Program-made: the position numbers and the translations under genes
DNA from: Nitrospirota bacterium
Lineage (GTDB): Bacteria > Nitrospirota > Thermodesulfovibrionia > Thermodesulfovibrionales > UBA6898
DNA length: 64,000 bases
Assembly (NCBI GenBank): GCA_016215155.1
Contig: JACRLQ010000009.1
Location: 1-64,000 of the forward strand
Reading direction: 5' to 3'
Notes under the pieces: generated by a model
Told to the model about the DNA's origin: nothing
The model's input: only the letters and a program-made list of their open reading frames with translations
Database searches by the model: none
Shown here: positions 26,710 through 34,923 of the stretch, in pieces
How the letters are laid out: every line of letters starts with the position of its first letter
How positions within the stretch are numbered: position 1 is the stretch's first letter

Positions 26710-27950
26710 CCAGGGATATCAGGAATATCCGGACCGCAATCCTGAGCGTCGCACTTTCCGCCGTCGCCGTCGGACTGCTTTTTAATAACCAGACCCCGGT
26801 GATCGACGAGCAGGCCATCCTCAGGGAACTTGCCCCGGGCGCTTCATTTACACAAAAGGGCGGGACACCTCCCCATTACCTGTCAGAGGGTCTTGTGGCC
26901 TTCAATACGCATGACATCTCTCCTTCCGTAAGGGGATATGCCGGACCGATAAAGACGCTTGTCGTGATGGACAGGCAGGGGCGGATAACCGGGCTCAGGA
27001 TAATCGATCACAGGGAGACAAAAAACTATGTCCACTATATGGAGACGCCTGAATACCTGTCCCGCTTCATAGGCAGAAGCGTAAATGACCCCCTTGAGAT
27101 CGGCTCCGACATAGACGGCATCAGCCGGGCCACGATAAGCGTTCAGGCTCTGGCGCGGTCTGTCAGAGAATCCTCCGTAAAGGCCGCCTCGGACCTGTTG
27201 GGCGTCAGGGTCCTCAGGGCTGAAGCCGGGCGGGCGTCTGAACACGCGTGGATCATTTATACAGCGTACTTCTCGGCGGCGTTTTTTTGTTATTTTATGA
27301 CGAGGCACAACCCCCGCTTTCTTTATACCAGGGACGTCAGCCTTGTCCTTGGACTTATCATCCCGGGGATTTATCTTTCAACCCCGTTTTCGATGCTCCA
27401 GTTATTTAACATGGTCCTTTTCGGGCCGTCCAATTCTTATCTATGGCTGGCCCTTGTCATAAGCACCGCGATTTCGGTATTGCTCGCAGGAAGGTTTTAT
27501 TGCGGCTGGATCTGCCCTTTCGGGGCCCTCTCGGAACTCCTCGGCCGGCTGCCTGTCAGAAAATGGAACATTTCTTCCGGCAGTGACGGGGACTGGAGAC
27601 GGTTAAAATATCCGGCGTTGGGAATTTCCATCGCCGCGGCGCTCGCCGGAAGACGTCCGGAATCCGGAAATTACGAGACTTACGTCACCCTTTTTTCATT
27701 GAGCGGAAGTTACCTGTCGTGGGGTCTTGTAGGACTGACCCTTATTGCCAATGTGAGGGTAAGAAGGTTCTGGTGCAGGTATCTCTGCCCCGTCGCGGCG
27801 CTGACCGGCCTGCTTTCGAGGTCCGACAACCGCTACGTAAGCAACAGCCAATGCCCTATGGACAACAGACCGGGGCCCCACATATCCGAATGCATAAGGT
27901 GCAACAGGTGTTTTGTGCGAACGGAAAGGACTGGAGAGCAAAATGGGTGA
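26706..27950 (+). CDS. NosR/NapH-like membrane protein with FMN-binding and Fe-S motifs
   Basis: 414 residues. An N-terminal anchor is followed by an FMN-binding domain outside the cytoplasm with the flavinylation motif ISRATIS (T143 the likely acceptor). After about five membrane helices come polyferredoxin-type Cys motifs: FYCGWICPFG (C266, C270), WCRYLCPVA (C357, C361) and a final CIRCNRC (396-402). In NosR/NapH relatives this last motif is usually followed by a fourth Cys and a second cluster; here the chain ends a few residues later. It should pass electrons across or along the membrane. It overlaps the upstream SpeE-like gene and sits before AmrS. Confidence 0.82.
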   Translation: MTRDIRNIRTAILSVALSAVAVGLLFNNQTPVIDEQAILRELAPGASFTQKGGTPPHYLSEGLVAFNTHDISPSVRGYAGPIKTLVVMDRQGRITGLRIIDHRETKNYVHYMETPEYLSRFIGRSVNDPLEIGSDIDGISRATISVQALARSVRESSVKAASDLLGVRVLRAEAGRASEHAWIIYTAYFSAAFFCYFMTRHNPRFLYTRDVSLVLGLIIPGIYLSTPFSMLQLFNMVLFGPSNSYLWLALVISTAISVLLAGRFYCGWICPFGALSELLGRLPVRKWNISSGSDGDWRRLKYPALGISIAAALAGRRPESGNYETYVTLFSLSGSYLSWGLVGLTLIANVRVRRFWCRYLCPVAALTGLLSRSDNRYVSNSQCPMDNRPGPHISECIRCNRCFVRTERTGEQNG

Positions 27951-28143
27951 CGAAAAAAAATTCAGGGCGCTTCTGGTGTCGGCGGCGCTGCTGATCGCCT
28001 GCATATTTTCCTACAATATTTTTGGGGAATACTTGCGTGCTGATATTTTTGAATATATAAAAAGAAGGGCCTACTATGAAAACGTCCTGAAAAATAAGGG
28101 GCTTGATCTCAGAGAGGGCATGCATTGGAGAAAAAAACAGTGA
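27943..28143 (+). CDS. Small single-pass membrane protein of unknown function
   Basis: 66 residues from the ATG at 27943, overlapping the end of the NosR-like gene by 8 bp; an earlier start at 27913 is also open. One hydrophobic helix (ALLVSAALLIACIFSYNIF) is followed by a charged tail with YIKRRAYYENVLKNKGL. No homologue is recognised. Its position between the NosR-like gene and AmrS in a tightly packed operon suggests a small subunit of that complex. Confidence 0.6.
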   Translation: MGDEKKFRALLVSAALLIACIFSYNIFGEYLRADIFEYIKRRAYYENVLKNKGLDLREGMHWRKKQ

Positions 28144-29134
28144 AGCGTTAAAATACAGCATGGGTGACAAGGTCAGGTGTGAACTCTGCCCTACCGAATG
28201 TGAGCTCGATAATTATCAGATCGGAGGCTGCAGAACCAGGATCAACAAAAGCGGGGTGCTCTATAGCCTTGTCTATGGAAAACCCTGCTCGGTCGCCATT
28301 GACCCCATCGAAAAAAAACCTTTCTATCATTTCCTTCCGGCCACGGCCGCGTTTTCCATCGCCACCGCGGGATGCGTGCTGGACTGCAAATTCTGCCAGA
28401 ACTATCAGATCTCACAGGCAAGGCCGGAAGAGGTGGACCACAAAGACCTGCCCCCGGCGGACGTTGTGAGGCAGGCGCTTTATTACGGCTGCCGTTCCAT
28501 AACCTATACCTATACGGAACCGACGGTCTTTTATGAATATATGTTCGACACGGCGAAACTCGCAAGGGACTTCAAACTGAAAAACACGATGCATACCTGC
28601 GGGTATATAAACAGCAGACCGCTCCGGGAACTGGCCCCTTTTATGGATGCCGCCGATGTCGACCTGAAGGCATTTACAGAGGATTTCTACAGCCGTATCT
28701 GCGGCGGAAGGCTCCGTCCGGTGCTCGACACCCTTGTCGAACTAAAAAAAGCGGGGGTCTGGATAGAGATCACAAACCTTGTGATACCCACCCTTAACGA
28801 CGACATTAAAAAGATCTCGGAGATGACCGCCTGGATTGTGAATAACCTCGGTCGTGACGTGCCCCTTCATTTTTCGAGGTTCTTCCCTTATTACAAGCTC
28901 AAAAACCTGCCCCCGACGCCTCCCGGCACGCTCTCGGATGCCAGGAAGGCCGCACTGGACTCGGGACTCCGGTATGTGTACATCGGGAACCTGGCGGGGG
29001 GCGGACAGAACACGTCCTGCCATAAATGCGGAAGGCTCCTGGTCGAACGTTCAGGGTTCAGGGTCAATCAAAATAATATTATTAACGGCAGATGCGGGTC
29101 CTGCGGGACAGGCATCCCGGGAGTATGGGGGTAA
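28103..29134 (+). CDS. amrS: AmmeMemoRadiSam system radical SAM enzyme (AmrS)
   Basis: About 343 residues. The radical SAM motif is CVLDCKFC (C91, C95, C98), in the PflE-activase-like form CxxxCxxC. It is preceded by the family's own N-terminal Cys set (VRCELCPTECELDNYQIGGC, 25-43 region). A C-terminal zinc-ribbon-like tail (CHKCG ... CGSCG) is present. Family knowledge: AmrS is always found with AmrA (AMMECR1) and AmrB (Memo), and the reaction of the trio is not established. The start is uncertain: TTG at 28103 keeps the EALKYS stretch usual for the family, while ATG at 28160 would drop it. It overlaps the small membrane gene by about 40 bp. Confidence 0.9.
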   Translation: MISERACIGEKNSEALKYSMGDKVRCELCPTECELDNYQIGGCRTRINKSGVLYSLVYGKPCSVAIDPIEKKPFYHFLPATAAFSIATAGCVLDCKFCQNYQISQARPEEVDHKDLPPADVVRQALYYGCRSITYTYTEPTVFYEYMFDTAKLARDFKLKNTMHTCGYINSRPLRELAPFMDAADVDLKAFTEDFYSRICGGRLRPVLDTLVELKKAGVWIEITNLVIPTLNDDIKKISEMTAWIVNNLGRDVPLHFSRFFPYYKLKNLPPTPPGTLSDARKAALDSGLRYVYIGNLAGGGQNTSCHKCGRLLVERSGFRVNQNNIINGRCGSCGTGIPGVWG

Positions 29135-29135
29135 A

Positions 29136-29255
29136 ATGACGAGGAGATCATTTCTTGTTTTTTTCATTCTGGGGGGCCTTTCCGGTCTCCTTCGGAAAAA
29201 GACACGGACAACGGACAGTACTCATGTGGCCAGGTTCTGGCAAAAGGCATCATGA
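29136..29255 (+). CDS. 39-residue Tat-like or membrane peptide in the AmmeMemoRadiSam operon
   Basis: An ORF of 39 codons, start ATG 29136 after GGGGG, stop overlapping the next start as ATGA. The peptide begins MTRRSFLVFFILGGLSGLL, a twin-arginine-like or membrane-anchor sequence, and then has a short basic tail. The exact spacing (1 bp after amrS, 4-bp overlap with the next gene) argues that it is translated. It may be the remnant of a longer Tat substrate or a true small subunit. Confidence 0.55.
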   Translation: MTRRSFLVFFILGGLSGLLRKKTRTTDSTHVARFWQKAS

Positions 29256-30667
29256 GATTGCGCACCTTTATCTCAGCCTTGTACCTGCTTTCGTTTTTGC
29301 TGACGGGGTGTTCAGCGTCTGTAAAGGAGCCAAATGTTGCCGGAGCATTTTACCCCGCCGACGGGAAAGAGCTTGCCGGAATGGTGGACGGCTTTCTTAA
29401 GGGTGTTGACGGCAACAAGGTCGACGGCAGGCTTATCGCGCTCATCGCCCCGCATGCCGGGTATCAGTTTTCGGGGCAGGTCGCCGCTTTTTCATACGGC
29501 CGGCTTAAAGGCAGGGACATCGACACGGTCATTATTATAGGCTCCAGCCATTACGCCTCTTATACCGGGGCGTCAGTCTATACGACCGGCGGCATGATGA
29601 CACCGCTCGGCACGGTAAAGATAAATGAGAAGGTAGCGCGGGGCCTGCTGAGTGAAAAGGACCAGGTCACTTTCTTTCCCGCGGCCTTCGACAAAGAGCA
29701 CTCAATCGAAGTGCAGCTGCCGTTTCTGCAGAGGGTCCTGAAAAATTTCAGCGTAGTGCCGATACTCATTGGAGCCCCTTCCCGTGAGTCGTTCAATCAT
29801 CTGTCCAAAAAGCTCGCAGAGGTGATGAAGGCAAGCGACAGGGTCCTGCTCGTCGTCAGCACGGACCTTTCGCACTATCACGATTATCAGACCGCCGCCG
29901 CCATGGACCGCAAGGTCACGGATGCGGTACAGAGGATGTCCTCAGGCGACCTCGAACAGAAGCTGATGAGCGGAGAGGCAGAGGCCTGCGGAGGGTATGC
30001 CCTGCTTTATGCCATGGCCGCCGCCAGAGACCTCGGGGCCACGGACGGGCGGCTTTTTAAATACGCCAATTCGGGTGACGTAACCGGTGACGTCAAAAGG
30101 GTCGTCGGCTATGCCGCAATGGGGCTTTATAAAAGCGCCCTCGACATGGAGGAGAGGGCCGAACTTCTTTCCCTTGCCATAAAGTCGATCTCCGAATATG
30201 TCAAAACGGGCAAAGCGCCCTCCCATGAGACGTCAAACCCGAGACTCCTTGCAAACGGCGCCACGTTCGTTACCATTAAAAGAAAGGGCATGCTGCGGGG
30301 ATGTATCGGCAATATCAGCCCTGTAATGCCCCTCTTCAAGTCCGTTATCGCGAACTCGGTCTCCGCATCGTCTTTTGACCCCCGGTTCCCTAAAATGGCG
30401 CCCGAAGAACTTACGGACATGGAGGTGGAAGTAACGGTGCTTTCGCCCCTGGAACCCCTCCGGGACAGGAAGGACATCAAAATAGGGACCCATGGCCTCT
30501 TTATAGTGAAGGACAATAAAAGCGGCCTGCTGCTTCCACAGGTCGCCGAGGAGTTCGGGTGGGACGTCGATACCTTCCTCAGGGAGGTATCTCTTAAGGC
30601 CGGGCTTCCTGAGGCCGCGTGGAAAGACTCCCAGCTTTTTTCTTTCACCGCGGATATAATCCGATAA
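29252..30667 (+). CDS. amrB-amrA: AmrB (Memo) - AmrA (AMMECR1) fusion lipoprotein
   Basis: 471 residues. A lipoprotein signal (LLSFLLTGC, C20) starts the protein, so it should be anchored to a membrane outside the cytoplasm. Residues about 25-295 are Memo/AmrB: PHAGYQFSG (67-75), GSSHY (97-101), HSIEVQLPF (150-158) and DLSHYHD (205-211) supply the metal-site histidines of the dioxygenase-like fold. Residues about 300-470 are AMMECR1 with the hallmark LRGCIG (348-353). The natural pairing in one chain matches the known system, but export of the pair as a lipoprotein is notable because AmrS is cytoplasmic. Last gene of its operon. Confidence 0.93.
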   Translation: MRLRTFISALYLLSFLLTGCSASVKEPNVAGAFYPADGKELAGMVDGFLKGVDGNKVDGRLIALIAPHAGYQFSGQVAAFSYGRLKGRDIDTVIIIGSSHYASYTGASVYTTGGMMTPLGTVKINEKVARGLLSEKDQVTFFPAAFDKEHSIEVQLPFLQRVLKNFSVVPILIGAPSRESFNHLSKKLAEVMKASDRVLLVVSTDLSHYHDYQTAAAMDRKVTDAVQRMSSGDLEQKLMSGEAEACGGYALLYAMAAARDLGATDGRLFKYANSGDVTGDVKRVVGYAAMGLYKSALDMEERAELLSLAIKSISEYVKTGKAPSHETSNPRLLANGATFVTIKRKGMLRGCIGNISPVMPLFKSVIANSVSASSFDPRFPKMAPEELTDMEVEVTVLSPLEPLRDRKDIKIGTHGLFIVKDNKSGLLLPQVAEEFGWDVDTFLREVSLKAGLPEAAWKDSQLFSFTADIIR

Positions 30668-30711
30668 TCTGTTTTATTAATATATTAATGTATTAATTCG
30701 AAGTTACTTTA

Positions 30712-30717
30712 TATAAT
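30712..30717 (+). promoter_or_regulatory. Possible -10 box upstream of the diguanylate cyclase
   Basis: TATAAT lies in a very AT-rich gap (30668-30740) with several TTAATATATTAA-like palindromes. No convincing -35 is at the right distance, so this is tentative. Confidence 0.25.
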
Positions 30718-30777
30718 CAACAGATATGTTAAAATGCGTTGTCGGGAGGAAAAGACTTCCCAGATCGGCTTCTTTAT

Positions 30778-32316
30778 ATGAACAAACCAAGCAACGAATA
30801 TAGTGCAGCAGGGCCGGCGGGGTTCTCACGCTGGCATATCTTCTCCCTCGTCATGTCCGTTCTGGGCATATTTTCGATCGTATTGTTTGCGATAACGAAT
30901 TATATCTGGGAAGACCAGATGCAGGATTTCATGGTAGTCGATGCGGTCACTGACATAAAAAAGGACCTCGCCGCCTTTCAACTCGGTCTCGTGGAATATT
31001 TAAACGGAGACCCGGACAATGACGTGGGCAAGGCTCGGCAGAAATTTTTCAGGGCCTCGGACACCGCAAGAAAACTGCTTACGGGCGGCGAGGTAGAGAC
31101 GGGGAGATTTCTTCGCCCCATCGACAACCGGGATTTCCGCGCGCAGGCCGAGTCCATGCTTGTCTCTATGGACAAACTCCAGGACATAACTCTCCTGGGG
31201 CTTAGGGAGAGACGCTCAGGCTGGGCAGGCCCGGGCCCCGTCCGCGAATTTGACGCCGCCTTCAAGGTCGTGATGACGAAAACGGAAAAACTTGAAGAGG
31301 ACATGGAGAAAAAAATCATCTCGAGCATGGACCAGTTCCGAAGGCTTTACAGGACTATAATGATCGTCTGGTCCGTGATCATCACAGGCGCCGCAACGGG
31401 GCTTGCCATACTTTCCAAACGCAGAAAACGTTCAGAGTCGAGACTCTCCGCTCTGGAACAGAAATACAGGTCTCTCGTTGATTCTACGGACGACTCGATC
31501 TACCTTGTCGATTCTTCCTGTAATTATCTGTTCGTAAACAGAAAACATCTTTCGCGCATGGGTCTCAGCATCGAAAATGTCGAAAATGTCAATTACGGGG
31601 ACCTGCATTCGGAAACCGAGACGCAGGTATTTCAAGAGAGGGTCGAAAAGGTCTTCAGCACGGGGGCTTCCGCCCAATACGAGCACCAGAGCTTCAGGGA
31701 CAAGAGATACTTTCTCCAGACGTTCAGCCCCGTCAAGGACACCGAGGAAAAAATAACCGCGGTCACCGTAGTTTCGAAGAATATCACCGACAGAAAGCTG
31801 ATGGAGGATGAGCTTAGGGCCCTTTCTCTGACCGACGAACTCACCGGCCTCTATAACCGCCGGGGGTTTATGACGCTCGGGGAACAGCAGTTAAGGGTCG
31901 CCGGACGGCTGAAAAAAAGGCTTTATCTGATTTCAGCGGACCTCGATGACCTCAAGACCGTCAACGACGTGATGGGCCATAAGGCGGGAGATGCCGCCCT
32001 TCAGGAGACGGCGAACATACTGCGTTCGAATTTTCGCGAGTCCGACATAATCGCCCGCATAGGCGGAGACGAATTTGCGATCATACCGATCGAGATGACC
32101 GACGAGAGCGCCGAGGGCATATTAAAGAGGATCGGAGACAGCTTTGACAAAAACAACGACGGTAACGGCCGGGGCTATAAGCTTACCGTAAGCCTGGGCA
32201 TATCGTGGTGCGATCCTGACGGCGCCCGCTCGATCGAGCAGCTCCTCGAACTATCGGACGTCTCGATGTATGAACAAAAAAGGGTCAAGAAGAATTCTCA
32301 GGCAGCGGGGTCATAG
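30778..32316 (+). CDS. Membrane-bound PAS-GGDEF diguanylate cyclase
   Basis: About 512 residues from the ATG at 30778 (a TTG at 30739 in the same frame is possible). Two membrane helices (FSLVMSVLGIFSIVLFAITN early, and TIMIVWSVIITGAATGLAIL near 190) flank a helical sensor region outside the cytoplasm. A PAS domain follows (about 225-345), then a GGDEF domain with LTDELTGLYNRRGF and an intact active-site motif RIGGDEFAII. It should make cyclic di-GMP. No RxxD inhibitory motif is evident ahead of GGDEF. No EAL domain is attached. The gene is convergent with and overlaps the next one by 19 bp. Confidence 0.92.
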   Translation: MNKPSNEYSAAGPAGFSRWHIFSLVMSVLGIFSIVLFAITNYIWEDQMQDFMVVDAVTDIKKDLAAFQLGLVEYLNGDPDNDVGKARQKFFRASDTARKLLTGGEVETGRFLRPIDNRDFRAQAESMLVSMDKLQDITLLGLRERRSGWAGPGPVREFDAAFKVVMTKTEKLEEDMEKKIISSMDQFRRLYRTIMIVWSVIITGAATGLAILSKRRKRSESRLSALEQKYRSLVDSTDDSIYLVDSSCNYLFVNRKHLSRMGLSIENVENVNYGDLHSETETQVFQERVEKVFSTGASAQYEHQSFRDKRYFLQTFSPVKDTEEKITAVTVVSKNITDRKLMEDELRALSLTDELTGLYNRRGFMTLGEQQLRVAGRLKKRLYLISADLDDLKTVNDVMGHKAGDAALQETANILRSNFRESDIIARIGGDEFAIIPIEMTDESAEGILKRIGDSFDKNNDGNGRGYKLTVSLGISWCDPDGARSIEQLLELSDVSMYEQKRVKKNSQAAGS

Positions 32317-33230
32317 TGGTCCTTTTCAGGATGCTTCTCTGAGATCAGCGAGGTGTCGAATATATCGTCCACCGAAACGTCCTTTCTTATGTAGCCCAGC
32401 CGTTTGAGACACGCGGCAAATTTCATCGTAGCGGCGATATATTCATAAGGCAGCGCCGCGCAATATTTTGGGGATATTTTAAGGGTCTCCAGGACGAACT
32501 CACTGTCGATAAACCCCACATACCCGGAGATTGTCCCGGCCGCGCCCGAGGGGTCGTCTCTTAAGGACCTGGCCGCGTCCTCATGCAGACGGAGAAATTC
32601 TCCGGCAACGCCGCGTTCCGCCAGCAGAAAGTCCTGATCGGCGATAATCCCGTAACTGGGGTTATAGGGCCATATCATGGCCGGTGGGTAAAGAGGAGTA
32701 AAACCCTTATACCTCCTAAGTGCTGCGGCAAGCGCCGGGGTCCCGACCGCCGCCGCAAGGTCCCCTTTTACCGCGGCCTCCGTTATCTGGTCCGACCACG
32801 CGAAATTTATGACATTTATCTTGCCCGAAAGACCGTGCCTGTCCATGACGTCTTTCAGGATGACATCGTGGATGGACCCTCTGCCCGGCACACCGATACT
32901 GCGGCCCCTGAACTGACTCAATATTTTACTAAGGTCGGTCTCCCGGGGGAACCCGGCTGATCCCGACTCTCCGCAAAACACCGTCCCTTCGATATGTCCG
33001 CCGGCAATGCACTTTATCCTGACGCCGCGCTCAATGCCTATGATGACGGGAGGTAGTCCGACATATGCGATGTCGAGGGCCTTTTTTTCGAACGCGTCTA
33101 CGATTGCGGGGCCGGTGCCAAAGAGCCGCCAGTCAACCTGGCATCCGAGACGTTCTTCCACCTCCCCGCCTGCCATAAGAAGCACAGCTGTGTGATAAAA
33201 AGTCGACAGATGTCCGATTCTGAGCTTCAA
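32298..33230 (-). CDS. ABC-type solute-binding-like protein without a signal peptide
   Basis: 310 residues from a TTG start. It resembles the NMT1/SsuA/TauA-type periplasmic binding fold: KLRIGHLSTFYHTAVLLMAG at the start, FGTGPAIVDAFEKKALDIAYVG (about 37-58), GRSIGVPGRGSIHDVIL and FVLETLKISPKY. The usual signal peptide is missing; the fold begins at residue 2. No permease or ATPase gene is adjacent. It may be a cytoplasmic binding or sensing protein, or a menaquinone/thiamine-type enzyme of the same fold (MqnA/MqnD and THI5 relatives). It follows a helical protein gene by 51 bp. Confidence 0.7.
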   Translation of the reverse strand: MKLRIGHLSTFYHTAVLLMAGGEVEERLGCQVDWRLFGTGPAIVDAFEKKALDIAYVGLPPVIIGIERGVRIKCIAGGHIEGTVFCGESGSAGFPRETDLSKILSQFRGRSIGVPGRGSIHDVILKDVMDRHGLSGKINVINFAWSDQITEAAVKGDLAAAVGTPALAAALRRYKGFTPLYPPAMIWPYNPSYGIIADQDFLLAERGVAGEFLRLHEDAARSLRDDPSGAAGTISGYVGFIDSEFVLETLKISPKYCAALPYEYIAATMKFAACLKRLGYIRKDVSVDDIFDTSLISEKHPEKDHYDPAA

Positions 33231-33281
33231 ATGTCAAACCGTGGTTACATGGAATGATGACGGAAGAGGGCTCCGCCGCGG

Positions 33282-33863
33282 TCAGACGGCCTTTTTCTTT
33301 TTAATGGCCCCGAAGTTGGTAAGCAGGAGATCATATTTATGTTTAAGGTCGACGATAGACCTCAGAAGCACCGCATAGAGAGGGTTAAGTCTGAGGTAGG
33401 GCTTGAGGACGTTTGCCATCTTTACAAGGTTGGACTCGCATTCCTCAACGCAGCTGGAGGTCTGTTCCTTGACCAGCTCGTCATAGCAGTAGAATATCTC
33501 AAGGTAGATGTCCGTGACCAGGCAGAACTCGTTAAGGATCGTCTGAGTAATGGCCTCATCCTGGGCGATCCTTTTTTTCCTGAGCCTTCTCATGAATTCT
33601 ATGTGCTCGGCCTGGATGTTCTTGAGCTGCTTTATTATGGATTTCAGATCAGCGGTATTACGGTTGAACAGGTTCTTATAGACAAAGGTCTTTGATATTT
33701 TTTTCCAGTGTTTCAGGTGGCTTTTTTTCCACTCCGCCATGTCCATCCAGAAGGAAACAAGCGGACGGTCGAAGTCATCACGCTTCGAAAAAAGCGTATA
33801 GGTCTCGTACGCCAGTTCGTCGAGCCGCCTGCCCATATCTATTATCTCTTTTATCTCTTTCAT
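33282..33863 (-). CDS. All-helical protein, possibly ferritin-like, unknown function
   Basis: 193 residues, almost entirely helix-forming, with no membrane segment. The first part (ELAYETYTLFSKRDDFDRPL, later WKKSHLKHWKKISK) recalls rubrerythrin or ferritin-like helices with Glu and His residues, and the middle part has HIEFMRRLRKKRIAQDE; a complete di-iron set is not certain. Two Cys (SSCVEEC) lie in the second half. Just upstream of the solute-binding-like gene on the same strand. The ribosome binding site is weak. Confidence 0.6.
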   Translation of the reverse strand: MKEIKEIIDMGRRLDELAYETYTLFSKRDDFDRPLVSFWMDMAEWKKSHLKHWKKISKTFVYKNLFNRNTADLKSIIKQLKNIQAEHIEFMRRLRKKRIAQDEAITQTILNEFCLVTDIYLEIFYCYDELVKEQTSSCVEECESNLVKMANVLKPYLRLNPLYAVLLRSIVDLKHKYDLLLTNFGAIKKKKAV

Positions 33864-34025
33864 ATTGTGTTTGTTTTATACCTGAGAATTGGTCAAAAAC
33901 CGGTCCGGAATGAAATCCGCGTACATTCAGATTACCATATTCGGGGATAAAAATATAGATTTATCTTTCAGAAGGTCGTTTCCATCAGACAACCGGCGAC
34001 ACTCTTCCGGGCCTTCGGGTGGGGA

Positions 34026-34310
34026 TCAGCGGACCGCCAGGGCCAGTTCACGCTTATATCCGGACCGTCTTTTCCCGTCCTTTTGATATAATTGATGCCT
34101 GTTGGGGGCGCTGCAAGAGATGTTACCCGAGGCCTGGGATACCATTTGGAGCAGTTTTGCCTGTTCGAGAAGATTCATGCCGGCCAGGGCGGCGCAGGTG
34201 AGAAAATCATCGCCCTGAAAAAACGCAAGGCTCTCCTGTTTATGTTCATCGTTCCAGAGGTCCTCAATTGACTGTAATATTATGCCTTCCGCGAGATTAC
34301 CTAATTTCAT
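34026..34310 (-). CDS. 94-residue soluble protein of unknown function
   Basis: Start at 34310 chosen because AAAGGGGA lies seven bases upstream. The N-terminal 60 residues form a compact helical region (KLGNLAEGIILQSIEDLWND, then LAFFQGDDFLTCAALAGM); the tail is basic and low in structure. It lies 32 bp after the stand-alone receiver gene, so it is probably the last gene of the operon driven by the sigma-54-like promoter at 35183-35197. No family is recognised. Confidence 0.6.
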   Translation of the reverse strand: MKLGNLAEGIILQSIEDLWNDEHKQESLAFFQGDDFLTCAALAGMNLLEQAKLLQMVSQASGNISCSAPNRHQLYQKDGKRRSGYKRELALAVR

Positions 34311-34342
34311 AGCCAGTCCCCTTTCCATAGTATATATTCATT

Positions 34343-34738
34343 TCATGCCGAATATCTGTTTACGGTTTCCGCCAGCTGCTGATGCAAAAGAGGCTTGAAA
34401 ATCCAGGCGTCCACACCCGCCAGATCGCCCTCTGTTTTAATCCGCCCCCTTGACCTGCGGCTGGTAAGCATTACCACGGGGATGGATGCGGCCTGAGGGA
34501 TCCTCCTGAGTTGCCGGATGAAATTCAGTCCGTCCATCCGGGGCATCTGAAGGTCGGTAATGATCATATGGAAATCCGCCCCGTTCACCTTATCAAGGGC
34601 GTCGATCCCATTTACGGCCTCATATACGCAGTATCCCTCGCTTTTGAGAATCAGGGACGCAAGCTGCCGAATGGAGTCTTCATCGTCCACGATCAATATA
34701 TTCCTGACCATCATCTTCCCGGTGCCTGTATTATTCAT
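34343..34738 (-). CDS. Stand-alone CheY-like response regulator
   Basis: 131 residues. Phospho-acceptor Asp is in MIITDLQMPRMDGL; the acidic pair is in LIVDDEDS, Thr in VVMLTSR and Lys in IFKPL. There is no output domain. It starts inside the stop of the Cys-rich gene upstream (ATGA overlap), so the two are coupled. It may receive phosphate from the 1124-residue kinase at 37048-40422 or act downstream of the Cys-rich pair. Confidence 0.9.
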   Translation of the reverse strand: MNNTGTGKMMVRNILIVDDEDSIRQLASLILKSEGYCVYEAVNGIDALDKVNGADFHMIITDLQMPRMDGLNFIRQLRRIPQAASIPVVMLTSRRSRGRIKTEGDLAGVDAWIFKPLLHQQLAETVNRYSA

Positions 34739-34923
34739 GTCTTCCCCGCCTCAATTACACGTCCCTCAGACGCCCTGATATAAAAGGGACACCTGGCGTG
34801 CAGCGGTTTCCAACAGTATTCCTCGAGTTCAAAAATACTGGGCATATACAGCAGTTCCCATGCCCTGCATGAAAATATCTCCACCTGTCTCAGATGGGGA
34901 CATCTAGCCTTCCTCTCAGCCAT
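34735..34923 (-). CDS. Small Cys-rich protein B
   Basis: 62 residues from the ATG at 34923, which lies in the end of the upstream Cys-rich gene (8-bp overlap). Four Cys in the pattern RCPHL, FSCRAW, YCWKP and RCPFY, with LPS-like spacing MPSIFELEEYC. This matches a small Cys family I have seen in related genomes, with no assigned function; a metal or Fe-S site is plausible. Confidence 0.6.
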   Translation of the reverse strand: MAERKARCPHLRQVEIFSCRAWELLYMPSIFELEEYCWKPLHARCPFYIRASEGRVIEAGKT

